This document shows positions 56,246 to 64,000 of a DNA stretch of 64,000 nucleotides, one piece after another. Source of the stretch: Agrobacterium tumefaciens (lineage in GTDB: Bacteria > Pseudomonadota > Alphaproteobacteria > Rhizobiales > Rhizobiaceae); assembly GCF_005221385.1 (NCBI RefSeq), contig NZ_CP039903.1, positions 806,001-870,000 of the forward strand. The letters are read 5' to 3'. The notes below the pieces were generated by a model. That model saw only the letters and a program-made list of their open reading frames with translations, was not told where the DNA came from and did not search any database. Numbering within the stretch: position 1 is the stretch's first letter; each line of letters starts with the position of its first letter. The position numbers and the translations under genes are program-made.

Positions 56246-56860
56246 CTAATATGATGTTCTGTAATAGACCGTTTCAAGCGGGGATTGCGGCCGGTCGTCC
56301 GGTGACCGGTTGGACCATTCGACGGGAAAGGCGGCAAAACGCAGCCGGTTGCCGTCGATCCATGCCCGGTCGAACAGGGTATCTCCCTTGCCGGCGAAGT
56401 TGGCGGCCGCGCAGGTCCTGCCTTCGACATTAAAGGGGGTGTTCTCCTTCCAGCCGCTCAGGCCGCAGCCGACGCCTTTCGGGTCGCCATTATAGTGCGC
56501 AACGACGTCTGCGTCGTTCGGCGTCATGGTGATCGAGGTGACGGTATGGGCAAAGAGCAGGCTGTCGTGCTCTTTCAGACCGCCATCCAGCGTGCCTTCG
56601 TAACGCACCTGCACCGTGGGTTGCTGGCAGCCGTTGCGGGCATAGATCTGCGAAACGGCGTGCATGCGGTCGCCGCGTATCGTGATGCGGGTGATGACGC
56701 CGTGCCAGTCGCTCTTGCCGATCCTCAGGCAGTCGGTCGTCCATTCGCCCTGAAGGTCGACCTTGCCGTCGTCGGCGCGGGCGGGAAGGGCGGCAGGGAT
56801 GGGGAGAATACCTGCGGCCGCCAGAAGGGCGACCAGCAGCGGCGTGCGGGCAGGTTTCAT
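56246..56860 (-). CDS. Exported hypothetical protein
   Basis: A 204-residue protein with a Sec signal peptide (cut near PARA-DD, residue 30) and a beta-rich mature part beginning LQGEWTTDCLRIGKSDWHG with several Cys that could form disulfides in the periplasm (CL, GCQQ, GCGL, TCAA). No family that I recognise. It follows rnd by 111 bp on the same strand. ATG 56860 was chosen because the signal peptide begins there. Confidence 0.7.
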   Translation of the reverse strand: MKPARTPLLVALLAAAGILPIPAALPARADDGKVDLQGEWTTDCLRIGKSDWHGVITRITIRGDRMHAVSQIYARNGCQQPTVQVRYEGTLDGGLKEHDSLLFAHTVTSITMTPNDADVVAHYNGDPKGVGCGLSGWKENTPFNVEGRTCAAANFAGKGDTLFDRAWIDGNRLRFAAFPVEWSNRSPDDRPQSPLETVYYRTSY

Positions 56861-56971
56861 GGAAAGACCCTCAAAGCGCAAACATCGGCAAAGAGATGGA
56901 ACGCGATACGGGCAAAATTGGGGTAGAGCAGTTCCAGTCAAAGCGGAAACTCTCCAGCGGCGGGCGGGTGA

Positions 56972-58132
56972 TTACGGCTCGCTTGCCGCAACCTCAACCG
57001 CCTCGACCTTCTTGCCGGCAAAACGCAGGGCCACTTCGCCGTTGATGAGTTTCAGCGCCACATCGCCGAAGAGTTCGCGCCGCCAGCCGCTCAGTGCCCC
57101 CACGGTCGCGTTTTCGCCTTCAGCGGCGATCTTGTCCAGATCGTCGCTGTTGGCGATGACCTTGGCGGCAACGCCGTGTTTGTCGGCCGTCAGCTTCAGC
57201 AGAACCTTTAAGAGTTCCACGGCAGCACCGGAGCCTTCCGGCGCGTGGCTGTGGCGCGGCGCCTTGGGCATTTCCTCTTTCGGCAATGCCAGCGCGGCAT
57301 TTACGGTTTCGACGATGGCGGTGCCGGAAGTGGAGCGTTCCCAGCCTTTGGGGATTGTGCGCAGGCGCGACAGCGCCTCGGCATCCTTCGGCTGCTGCTG
57401 GGCGATTTCGAAGATCGCATCGTCTTTCAGGACGCGGGAACGCGGCACGTTGCGGGAACGCGCCTCACGCTCGCGCCAGGCGGCGACGAATTTGAGGATG
57501 GCGAGTTCGGTCGGCTTGCGCAGGCGCGATTTCAGCCGCAGCCACGCATCGTCGGGATGCATGTCATAGGTGTCACGCGATTCCAGAATATCCATCTCTT
57601 CGGTCAGCCACAGCGAGCGGCCTTCGCGCTCCAGCTGCGCCTTCAACGAGAGATAGACGTCGCGCAGATGGGTCACGTCGGCCAGCGCGTAATCCAGCTG
57701 CTTTTCGGTCAGCGGGCGGCGGCTCCAGTCAGTGAAGCGCGAGGATTTGTCGATCTGCACGTTCTTGATCTTTTGCACCAGCTGGTCGTAGGAGATCGAA
57801 TCGCCGAAACCGCAAACCATGGCGGCGACCTGGGTGTCGAAGATCGGGTGCGGGATGAGCCCGCCGAGATGGTAGATGATTTCGATATCCTGCCGCGCGG
57901 CGTGGAAAACCTTCACGACAGCAGGATTGGCCATCAGCTCGAAAAGCGGCGTCAGATCGAGACCCTTGGCGAGCGGATCGACCAGCACTTCAAGCGTCGG
58001 GCTTGCCATCTGCACGAGGCACAGCTCCGGCCAGAAGGTCGTTTCCCGCAGGAACTCGGTGTCGATGGTGATGAATTCCGATTTCGCCAGTTCCGTGCAG
58101 GCTTCGGCGAGGGCGGCAGTCGTTTCAATCAT
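56972..58132 (-). CDS. rnd: Ribonuclease D
   Basis: RNase D (386 residues) trims tRNA 3' ends. The DEDD exonuclease starts FITIDTEFLRE, with the Asp and Glu of the first motif, and continues FDTQVAAMVCGFG and LDYALADVTHLRDVYL. HRDC-type helical domains fill the C-terminal half. ATG 58132 is the family start; the frame is open upstream through the MFS spacer. It lies 82 bp after the MFS gene. Confidence 0.94.
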   Translation of the reverse strand: MIETTAALAEACTELAKSEFITIDTEFLRETTFWPELCLVQMASPTLEVLVDPLAKGLDLTPLFELMANPAVVKVFHAARQDIEIIYHLGGLIPHPIFDTQVAAMVCGFGDSISYDQLVQKIKNVQIDKSSRFTDWSRRPLTEKQLDYALADVTHLRDVYLSLKAQLEREGRSLWLTEEMDILESRDTYDMHPDDAWLRLKSRLRKPTELAILKFVAAWREREARSRNVPRSRVLKDDAIFEIAQQQPKDAEALSRLRTIPKGWERSTSGTAIVETVNAALALPKEEMPKAPRHSHAPEGSGAAVELLKVLLKLTADKHGVAAKVIANSDDLDKIAAEGENATVGALSGWRRELFGDVALKLINGEVALRFAGKKVEAVEVAASEP

Positions 58133-58214
58133 TGCAAATGGCCACTCGTGAAAATTATCCGTCTTACTTTCCCTTTGCCGGGCGCATGTCAATACAAAGC
58201 CCGCTTTTGAAGGC

Positions 58215-59486
58215 TCAAGGATCGTTTTTCTCGGGCGGATTGGGCTCCGTCCCGTCCTTTTTGGGCGGCATGGGGGCGGCGAGCTTCTGAAAATATGCGG
58301 ATGTGCGCAAAAGCGAACGGAACCGCCAGTTCCTCTCCTCCACTGGAACGCCCTCACGCACCCGCAGCCGGTATATGGTGTAGGCGATGAAAACGATCTG
58401 GATCGCCGCCGTATAGCTGAACAGCGCCTTCGGACCGAACTGGTCGATCAGGACGGAGGCGAGCAGCGGCCCGACGGTGGCCCCCACCGACCAGAAGAAC
58501 AAAAGCCCGGCCGAAACCATCGCATGTTCGCCTTCCTTGGCATGGTCGTTGCCGTGGGCGGAACTGAGCGAATAAAGCGGCAGGGCGAATGCGCCGAACA
58601 CGAAGACGCCGATGATGTTGCTCCATTCATCCGTGCCGGCGAAGAAGGCAAGAAACAGGCCGACGACGACAGAGCCGGCGGTGGTGGCGAGAATGATGAT
58701 GCGCCGGTCATAGCGATCGGAGTAGACGCCGAGCGGATATTGCAGCACCACGCCGCCGATGATGCCGGCACTCATGAAGGTGGCGATGGCCGTCACCGAA
58801 AGGCCGATCTGTTCGGCATAGATCGGGCCGATATTGCGAAACGCCGCCATGCTGAGACCGACGGCGACGCAGCCGACCACGGCAAGTGGTGAAATGCGCC
58901 AGACGGCGAACAGATTGAAGGGGATCTGTTTCGGCGGGGCGGGGTTGGATTTGTCGGCAAGCGAGATCGGCACCAGCGAAAGCGTCAGCGCCATGGCGAT
59001 CAGCGAAAACACCACCGGTCCGTCGATGCCGGCGACGGGAATGACATATTGGGCGAGCGTGACGGAGCCGAGATCGACGAAACGATAGATGGAGAGCGTC
59101 CGCGCCCGGTTGGAATTCGTCACCTGTGCATTGATCCAGCTTTCGATGGCCGCAAAAAGACAGGCGACCGCAATGCCGATGATGAAGCGCATCGCCAGCC
59201 AGAACAGCGGATGCAGGACGAGCGGCATGGCGATCGACGCGGCCGACGCCACCGCCGCCATGGTGGCAAAAGTGCGGATATGACCTATCTTGCGCAGCAG
59301 GCGCGTCACCGAAATGCAGCCGAGTGCGAAGCCGAGACTATAGGCGGCGCTGATGAGGCCGATGGTACTCGCCGAAAACCCTTCGGACAGGCCGCGCAGC
59401 GCGATATAGGTTCCCTGCAGGCCATTGCCGCCGATCAGAATGCCGGCGGTGACGAGAAGCGGGATAAGGGGTCTGATCTGGCTCAT
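58215..59486 (-). CDS. MFS transporter (YcaD-like)
   Basis: A 423-residue major facilitator with about 12 membrane segments. The loop 2-3 signature is partly visible ([18 protein letters not shown]), and [19 protein letters not shown] followed by [15 protein letters not shown] is typical of the YcaD-like subgroup. The substrate is unknown. The C-terminal tail is basic and Pro-rich. It is divergent from aspS, about 180 bp away. Confidence 0.88.
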   Translation of the reverse strand: MSQIRPLIPLLVTAGILIGGNGLQGTYIALRGLSEGFSASTIGLISAAYSLGFALGCISVTRLLRKIGHIRTFATMAAVASAASIAMPLVLHPLFWLAMRFIIGIAVACLFAAIESWINAQVTNSNRARTLSIYRFVDLGSVTLAQYVIPVAGIDGPVVFSLIAMALTLSLVPISLADKSNPAPPKQIPFNLFAVWRISPLAVVGCVAVGLSMAAFRNIGPIYAEQIGLSVTAIATFMSAGIIGGVVLQYPLGVYSDRYDRRIIILATTAGSVVVGLFLAFFAGTDEWSNIIGVFVFGAFALPLYSLSSAHGNDHAKEGEHAMVSAGLLFFWSVGATVGPLLASVLIDQFGPKALFSYTAAIQIVFIAYTIYRLRVREGVPVEERNWRFRSLLRTSAYFQKLAAPMPPKKDGTEPNPPEKNDP

Positions 59487-59580
59487 TGCGGGCCGACTCG
59501 GTTTGGCGGGCTGAATAAGCACTATCTAAAGCCAAGGCGGGGGAAAGGACAGTCAGGAGGCGACAATCTTGCGCTTTGCC

Positions 59581-59609
59581 TTGACAAATCAGGCTGGTCA
59601 TGCGTTTTT
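59581..59609 (+). promoter_or_regulatory. Possible aspS promoter
   Basis: A perfect TTGACA is at 59581-59586, about 80 bases before the aspS ATG. The -10 position (near 59604-59609, GTTTTT) is poor, as often in alphaproteobacteria. Confidence 0.35.
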
Positions 59610-59666
59610 CCGGCCAATTTCGACAGTGCGGCCCACATGGCGCACGACACGTTCCAGGATATAAAA

Positions 59667-61454
59667 ATGCATCGTTACCGCAGCCACACCTGTGCCGCTC
59701 TCCGCAAGTCCGACGTCGGCGAAACCGTTCGCCTTTCCGGTTGGGTTCACCGCGTGCGAGATCATGGCGGCGTTCTCTTCATCGACCTTCGCGACCATTA
59801 CGGCATCACCCAGGTGGTGGCCGATCCTGATAGCCCGGCCTTCAAGGTTGCCGAGACGGTGCGTGGCGAATGGGTCATCCGCATCGACGGTCTGGTCAAG
59901 GCGCGCTCAGAGGACACCATCAACAAGGGCATGGCGACCGGCGAGATCGAGCTTTATGCGCAGGAGATCGAAGTTCTTGGTGTTGCCAAGGAACTGCCGC
60001 TGCCGGTGTTCGGTGAGCCGGAATATCCCGAAGACGTGCGCCTGAAATATCGCTTCCTCGACCTTCGCCGCGAGACGCTGCACAAGAACATCGTCAAGCG
60101 CACGCAGATCATCTCTTCCATGCGCAAGGGCATGGGTGAACTGGGCTTTGCCGAATATACCACGCCGATCCTCACCGCATCCTCGCCGGAAGGTGCGCGC
60201 GACTTCCTCGTTCCCTCGCGTATCCATGAAGGCCAGTTCTTCGCGCTGCCGCAGGCGCCGCAGCAGTACAAGCAGCTTTTGATGGTGGCCGGTTTCGACC
60301 GCTACTTCCAGATCGCTCCCTGCTTCCGCGATGAAGACCCGCGTGCCGACCGCCTGCCGGGTGAATTCTACCAGCTCGACGTCGAAATGAGCTTCGTGAC
60401 CCAGGAAGATGTCTGGACCACGATGGAGCCGATGATGACGGCCGTGTTCGAACAGTTTGCTGAAGGCAAGCCGGTGACGAAACAGTGGCCGCGCATTCCC
60501 TACGACGAATCGATCCGCAAATACGGCTCCGACAAGCCGGACCTGCGCAACCCGATCGTCATGGAAGCTGTAACCGAACATTTCGACGGTTCGGGTTTCA
60601 AGGTCTTCGCCAACATGATCGCTTCCAACCCCAAGGTTCAGGTCTGGGCGATCCCTGCCAAGACCGGCGGCTCGCGCGCTTTTTGCGACCGCATGAACGT
60701 GTGGGCGCAGAGCCAGGGCCAGCCTGGCCTCGGTTATATCTTCTGGAAGGAAGAAGACGGCAAGGTCGGCGGCTCCGGCCCGCTCGCCAAGAACATCGGC
60801 GAGGAACGCACCGAAGCGCTGCGCACGCAGCTCGGCCTTGAAGCGGGCGATGCGTGCTTCTTCGTCGCCGGCGATCCCGCAAAGTTCTACAAGTTCGCCG
60901 GTGAGGCGCGCACCCGCGCTGCCGACGAACTGAACCTGATCGACCGCGACCGTTTTGAAATGTGCTGGATCGTCGATTTCCCCTTCTTCGAATACAACGA
61001 TGAAGAAAAGAAGATCGATTTCGCCCATAACCCCTTCTCCATGCCGCAGGGTGGCATGGAAGCGCTGGAAGGCCAGGATCCGCTTTCCATCAAGGCGTTC
61101 CAGTATGACGCGGTCTGCAACGGCTTCGAAATCGCTTCCGGCTCGATCCGTAACCAGTCGCCTGAGTTGATGGTCAAGGCCTTCGAAAAGGTCGGCCTGT
61201 CGCAGAGCGATGTGGAAGAGCGCTTCGGCGGTCTCTACCGTGCCTTCCAGTACGGCGCGCCTCCGCATGGCGGTTGCGCTTTCGGCATCGACCGTGTGGT
61301 CATGTTGCTGGTCGGCGCCAAGAACCTGCGCGAAATCACGCTGTTCCCGATGAACCAGCAGGCGCAGGACCTCTTGATGAATGCCCCGTCGCCGGCAACG
61401 CCGACGCAGCTTCGCGAACTGGCGCTGCGCGTGGTTCCGTCCAAAAAGGACTGA
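59667..61454 (+). CDS. aspS: Aspartyl-tRNA synthetase
   Basis: AspRS (595 residues, bacterial type) charges tRNA with Asp. The N-terminal OB-fold anticodon domain begins [18 protein letters not shown]. Class II motif 2 is [10 protein letters not shown], the flipping loop contains SSPEGARDF, and motif 3 is [17 protein letters not shown] insertion lies between about 290 and 420. Many alphaproteobacteria use a non-discriminating AspRS with GatCAB; that cannot be judged here. A strong terminator follows. Confidence 0.97.
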   Translation: MHRYRSHTCAALRKSDVGETVRLSGWVHRVRDHGGVLFIDLRDHYGITQVVADPDSPAFKVAETVRGEWVIRIDGLVKARSEDTINKGMATGEIELYAQEIEVLGVAKELPLPVFGEPEYPEDVRLKYRFLDLRRETLHKNIVKRTQIISSMRKGMGELGFAEYTTPILTASSPEGARDFLVPSRIHEGQFFALPQAPQQYKQLLMVAGFDRYFQIAPCFRDEDPRADRLPGEFYQLDVEMSFVTQEDVWTTMEPMMTAVFEQFAEGKPVTKQWPRIPYDESIRKYGSDKPDLRNPIVMEAVTEHFDGSGFKVFANMIASNPKVQVWAIPAKTGGSRAFCDRMNVWAQSQGQPGLGYIFWKEEDGKVGGSGPLAKNIGEERTEALRTQLGLEAGDACFFVAGDPAKFYKFAGEARTRAADELNLIDRDRFEMCWIVDFPFFEYNDEEKKIDFAHNPFSMPQGGMEALEGQDPLSIKAFQYDAVCNGFEIASGSIRNQSPELMVKAFEKVGLSQSDVEERFGGLYRAFQYGAPPHGGCAFGIDRVVMLLVGAKNLREITLFPMNQQAQDLLMNAPSPATPTQLRELALRVVPSKKD

Positions 61455-61477
61455 TCTGGATTTATTCAGGTTCAAAC

Positions 61478-61515
61478 AAAGGGCTGGCGGTGACGCCGGC
61501 CCTTTTTGTTTTTGC
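61478..61515 (+). terminator. Intrinsic terminator after aspS
   Basis: A 12-bp stem with one G-T pair (61478-61489 with 61494-61505) and a GTGA loop is followed by TTTTTGTTTTT, 24 bases after the aspS stop. Confidence 0.9.
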
Positions 61516-61708
61516 AACGAACGCGGCAAAGTCACAATTTTACCGCGAGTTAAACCGAATTCCGCGCACAATCAGCCGAAATCCGCTTCCAGTATAGGCC
61601 CCGCGTTCACCTGGGGGACGCAAGACTATTTGGGGTTTTAAACTTGGGACAGCGCCGGCCGAACTTCGCTTTCGGTTTCGGCGCGATCATATTTATAAGG
61701 ATTTCAGA

Positions 61709-63154
61709 ATGGTACATGAAACGGAAAAAGACATCGCGCCGGCGGGTGGATATGCACATTCAGCCCCACCACGCGGCAATTTCGCCGTCAGCCTGCGCTC
61801 GCCGGGCGCCAAGTTCCTGATGATCGGCTTCATATCGATGGTTCTGCTCGTACCGCTCCTGCTTGTCTGGGGGTTGACGGAAGAGCGCGCCTCGCGGGCG
61901 GAAGATGTGTCGGGCCGGATTGCCAATGGCTGGGGCGGTGATCAGGTGGTGAACGGTCCCTATCTTGCCGTGCCTTTCGACGTAGATCGCCGCCGCGAGG
62001 TGAATGGCCAGAGCATCGTCGACCGCACGACGGAATGGGTGCTGGTCATGCCGGAAACGCTTGATGTCGCGGCCGATCTGAAGACCGAGGAAAAGCAGCT
62101 GTCGATCTATAGCCTGCCGGTCTATAACGGCAACGTCATGCTGAAAGGCCGCTTCGGTTCCGGCATCCTGCAGGATCTTGCGCGCTTTTCCGGCACGCCG
62201 CGACTGGAGAACGCCATTCTCGTCCTCAGCATACAGGATATTACCGGCATTCGCTCCAGCGCCGGCGTCAAAATCGATGGCGGCCCAGTTCTGCCTTTTG
62301 ATCCCGGCATGCGGGATATTTCGGCACTGACCAACCGCGCCGGTCCGGAAATCGCCATCAGATCCGATGCCGGAGTGCACAGGGTGATTGAAAGAAACCT
62401 CATCGAAACCGGCTTCGCCTTCGATATCGCCTTTTCCCTGAATGGTTCAGGCAGTTTCGCCGTGGCGCCGGCCGGCCAGACGACGAGCTTTGCGGCAAAC
62501 GCCGATTGGCCGCATCCGGGCTTTGAAGGCCTGTTCCTGCCCGAGCAGAAGACCGTCACCGCCACGGATTTCAAGGCGAACTGGACCATTCCTTATCTTG
62601 CCAGGGGCATAGATCGGGTGGTGGAGGGCACGCGTCTGCCGCTGTCGGGCAGCCTGATGACGATCAACCTCGTTGAACCCGTGAAATTCTACCAGATCAT
62701 CGCCCGGACGCTGAAATATTCGATCGGTTTCATCTCGCTGGTCTTCCTTGCCGTCTTCATCGTAGAACTCAGGGGCGGCACTGTCGTGCACTGGATACAA
62801 TATGTGCTGACGGGGTTGGCGCTGATTATTTTCTACGTGTTGTTGCTGGCGCTCTCCGAGCATACCGGCTTCACGGCTGCCTATATCACCGCATCAACAT
62901 CAACGGCGGCACTGATCGCATCGTATCTCGGAAGTGCAACCAATAGTCGCAGGAACGGTGTGGCATTGTTTACCGCATTGGCGGTCGCCTACGGCGTCAT
63001 GTATCTGGTTTTGAACGAAGACGAGTATGCGTTGCTGGCAGGTGCTGTGATTTCCTTCATTGCCATAGCCGCAACCATGTACGCCACCCGCCGGGTCGAT
63101 TGGTCGGGGGCAGGGGCATCGCAGATTCGCAACTCCGCAAACGAGGCGGCATAG
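61709..63154 (+). CDS. creD: CreD family inner membrane protein
   Basis: A 481-residue inner-membrane protein of the CreD family: one N-terminal membrane segment (about 33-55), a large periplasmic domain, then about five segments (from YSIGFISLVFLAVFIVEL). The family stretch QYVLTGLALIIFYVLLLALSEH is clear. CreD is linked to envelope integrity and beta-lactam response in other bacteria and is often controlled by CreBC, absent here. AAGGA precedes ATG 61709. An imperfect hairpin (63195-63244) follows. Confidence 0.9.
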   Translation: MVHETEKDIAPAGGYAHSAPPRGNFAVSLRSPGAKFLMIGFISMVLLVPLLLVWGLTEERASRAEDVSGRIANGWGGDQVVNGPYLAVPFDVDRRREVNGQSIVDRTTEWVLVMPETLDVAADLKTEEKQLSIYSLPVYNGNVMLKGRFGSGILQDLARFSGTPRLENAILVLSIQDITGIRSSAGVKIDGGPVLPFDPGMRDISALTNRAGPEIAIRSDAGVHRVIERNLIETGFAFDIAFSLNGSGSFAVAPAGQTTSFAANADWPHPGFEGLFLPEQKTVTATDFKANWTIPYLARGIDRVVEGTRLPLSGSLMTINLVEPVKFYQIIARTLKYSIGFISLVFLAVFIVELRGGTVVHWIQYVLTGLALIIFYVLLLALSEHTGFTAAYITASTSTAALIASYLGSATNSRRNGVALFTALAVAYGVMYLVLNEDEYALLAGAVISFIAIAATMYATRRVDWSGAGASQIRNSANEAA

Positions 63155-63469
63155 TCCAGCCTACTCCAGCCAGATTGGTCTCGAATCGTCGTAACTCCCC
63201 GTTTTTCCTTATCCGACTTGGTGTCAGATGAGAAAAGCGGGGAGCGAATATTGGGGCGGGATGGCAACGTTTTCCCGCCTGTTGTCTACTCTTTTTTTGC
63301 TAGAGGCATCTTAATCGTGGAGCGTCTTTTGCTTGCGGGCATCTGCTGCGTATTCTGTTTAACCTGTGGGTTGTCATAAAAAATTAATCAAACTGACAAA
63401 TCCGGTAGAGAACTTCTTAAGCCTTGTCGATCATTCATCGCCCCACGAAGTTTCACAAACGAGGGTTGA
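63155..63469. other. Intergenic region between creD and chemoreceptor
   Basis: About 315 bp. It holds CTCCCCG (63195-63201) paired with CGGGGAG (63238-63244), whose loop has further T5/A4 pairing, a possible weak terminator. A poor -35/-10 pair (TTGCTT 63329-63334, 16 bases, TATTCT 63351-63356) may serve the chemoreceptor. Nothing else is evident. Confidence 0.4.
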
Positions 63470-64000
63470 ATGTTTTCGCTGGTCTCGACGTTCAAAATTG
63501 CGCATCGCGTGTCCATGCTGGCGCTGGCTGCGCTGTGCGGTATCGCCGTCATCGCCGGCATGCTGCTGTGGCAAAGGCAGATGGAGGAGCGTTATCGCGC
63601 CGCCGAAGACACGCTGATCCAGAGGGACGGGGTGTTGACGACGCTGGTGGACGCTCTGCATGAAAGCCGCCTGCATCAGAGGGACTTCCTGCTTTCCAGG
63701 GACATGAATTCCGTGGCGCAGTTTAACCAGACGATGGGCAGGGTTGCGCAGTCCGTCAATTCCCTCGAAGGCAGCGCGACATCGCAGACCAGCGTGAAAC
63801 TTGATGCGCTGGCGCAGGGTGTTGCTGCCTATGGCGAACGCATGAAAGCGCTGGTTTCCAAAAATCAGGAGCTGGGTCTCACCCCCGCAGACGGACTTGA
63901 AGGCGCGATGCGTAATGGTGTGCATTCCATTGAAAAACACATCGACACCGTTGCCAATGCCGAAATCCGCGCCAGCATGTTGATGATGCGCAGGCACGAA
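63470..64000 (+). CDS. Methyl-accepting chemotaxis protein, 5' part
   Basis: The gene runs off the right edge; 177 codons are visible. A basic N-terminus and membrane segment (about residues 12-34, LALAALCGIAVIAGMLLW) precede a helical periplasmic domain that looks like the HBM (helical bimodular) ligand domain: HESRLHQRDFLL, then LTPADGLEGAMRNGVHSIE and MLMMRRHE. HBM receptors sense organic acids or aromatics in other bacteria. GAGGG lies 4-5 bases before the ATG. The signalling part is beyond the window. Confidence 0.85.
   Translation, partial: MFSLVSTFKIAHRVSMLALAALCGIAVIAGMLLWQRQMEERYRAAEDTLIQRDGVLTTLVDALHESRLHQRDFLLSRDMNSVAQFNQTMGRVAQSVNSLEGSATSQTSVKLDALAQGVAAYGERMKALVSKNQELGLTPADGLEGAMRNGVHSIEKHIDTVANAEIRASMLMMRRHE

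Noticed and set aside
59907..61571. A 554-codon open frame antisense to aspS
   Set aside because: It lies opposite an unmistakable AspRS gene and its translation has no family features.

Overview
The window is chromosomal DNA from a rhizobial alphaproteobacterium, most likely an Agrobacterium of the tumefaciens/fabrum group. This is judged from recognisable gene order, from the LptD and outer-membrane-protein types, and from an intergenic palindromic element typical of Rhizobiaceae. No database search was run. The DNA is GC-rich and densely coded. I saw no tRNA, rRNA, insertion sequence, prophage or CRISPR array. It reads mainly as core genome with small accessory patches.

Layout. 0-2.3 kb: the end of mltG, then yicC and gmk. 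2.3-10.7 kb, minus strand: an esterase, then an envelope block transcribed lptF-lptG-lptD, a strong terminator, and surA-like-pdxA-rsmA. 11-13 kb: pepA-holC, preceded by a striking array of 17-bp tandem repeats. 13-25 kb: signalling. There are four c-di-GMP-type proteins (GAF-GGDEF, membrane GGEEF, membrane degenerate GGDEF-EAL, and a soluble GGNEF variant), a sugar dehydrogenase, and a histidine kinase/response regulator pair beside an exported HbpS/GlcG-like protein. An ABC-F ATPase is also here. 25-28.5 kb: a GST, ndk, and a divergent unit made of a CGNR-type regulator with a lipoprotein facing an orphan LivH-like permease across a perfect palindrome.

28.5-33 kb, minus strand: a tightly overlapping operon SDR-uvrC-pgsA-moaD-moaE. 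33-37 kb: an abundant-type outer membrane beta-barrel protein, a GST, a T2-family RNase with an altered active-site motif, a YbhN-like membrane protein and rlmJ. 37-43 kb: a molybdopterin oxidoreductase followed by two tandem Nudix hydrolases, an M15 peptidoglycan peptidase with a peptidoglycan-binding domain, and an omptin outer-membrane protease. 43-45.7 kb: purM-purN and a methyltransferase. 46-51.7 kb: an AI-2E-family permease-hdaA-ppk-ppx operon, linking a replication regulator with polyphosphate metabolism. 51.7-59.5 kb, minus strand: a hexapeptide acyltransferase, two small genes, an exported phytase-like esterase, a membrane class III nucleotide cyclase, an exported protein, rnd and an MFS transporter. 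59.6-64 kb: aspS, creD and the start of a chemoreceptor that runs off the end.

The most unusual items are the 17-bp repeat array before pepA, the palindrome-controlled CGNR/LivH unit, the HbpS-like protein beside a two-component system, the RNase T2 with Gln in place of the active-site Glu, and the omptin. No wholly new multi-gene system can be demonstrated from sequence alone. Start codons below were chosen from ribosome-binding sites where visible, and several use GTG.
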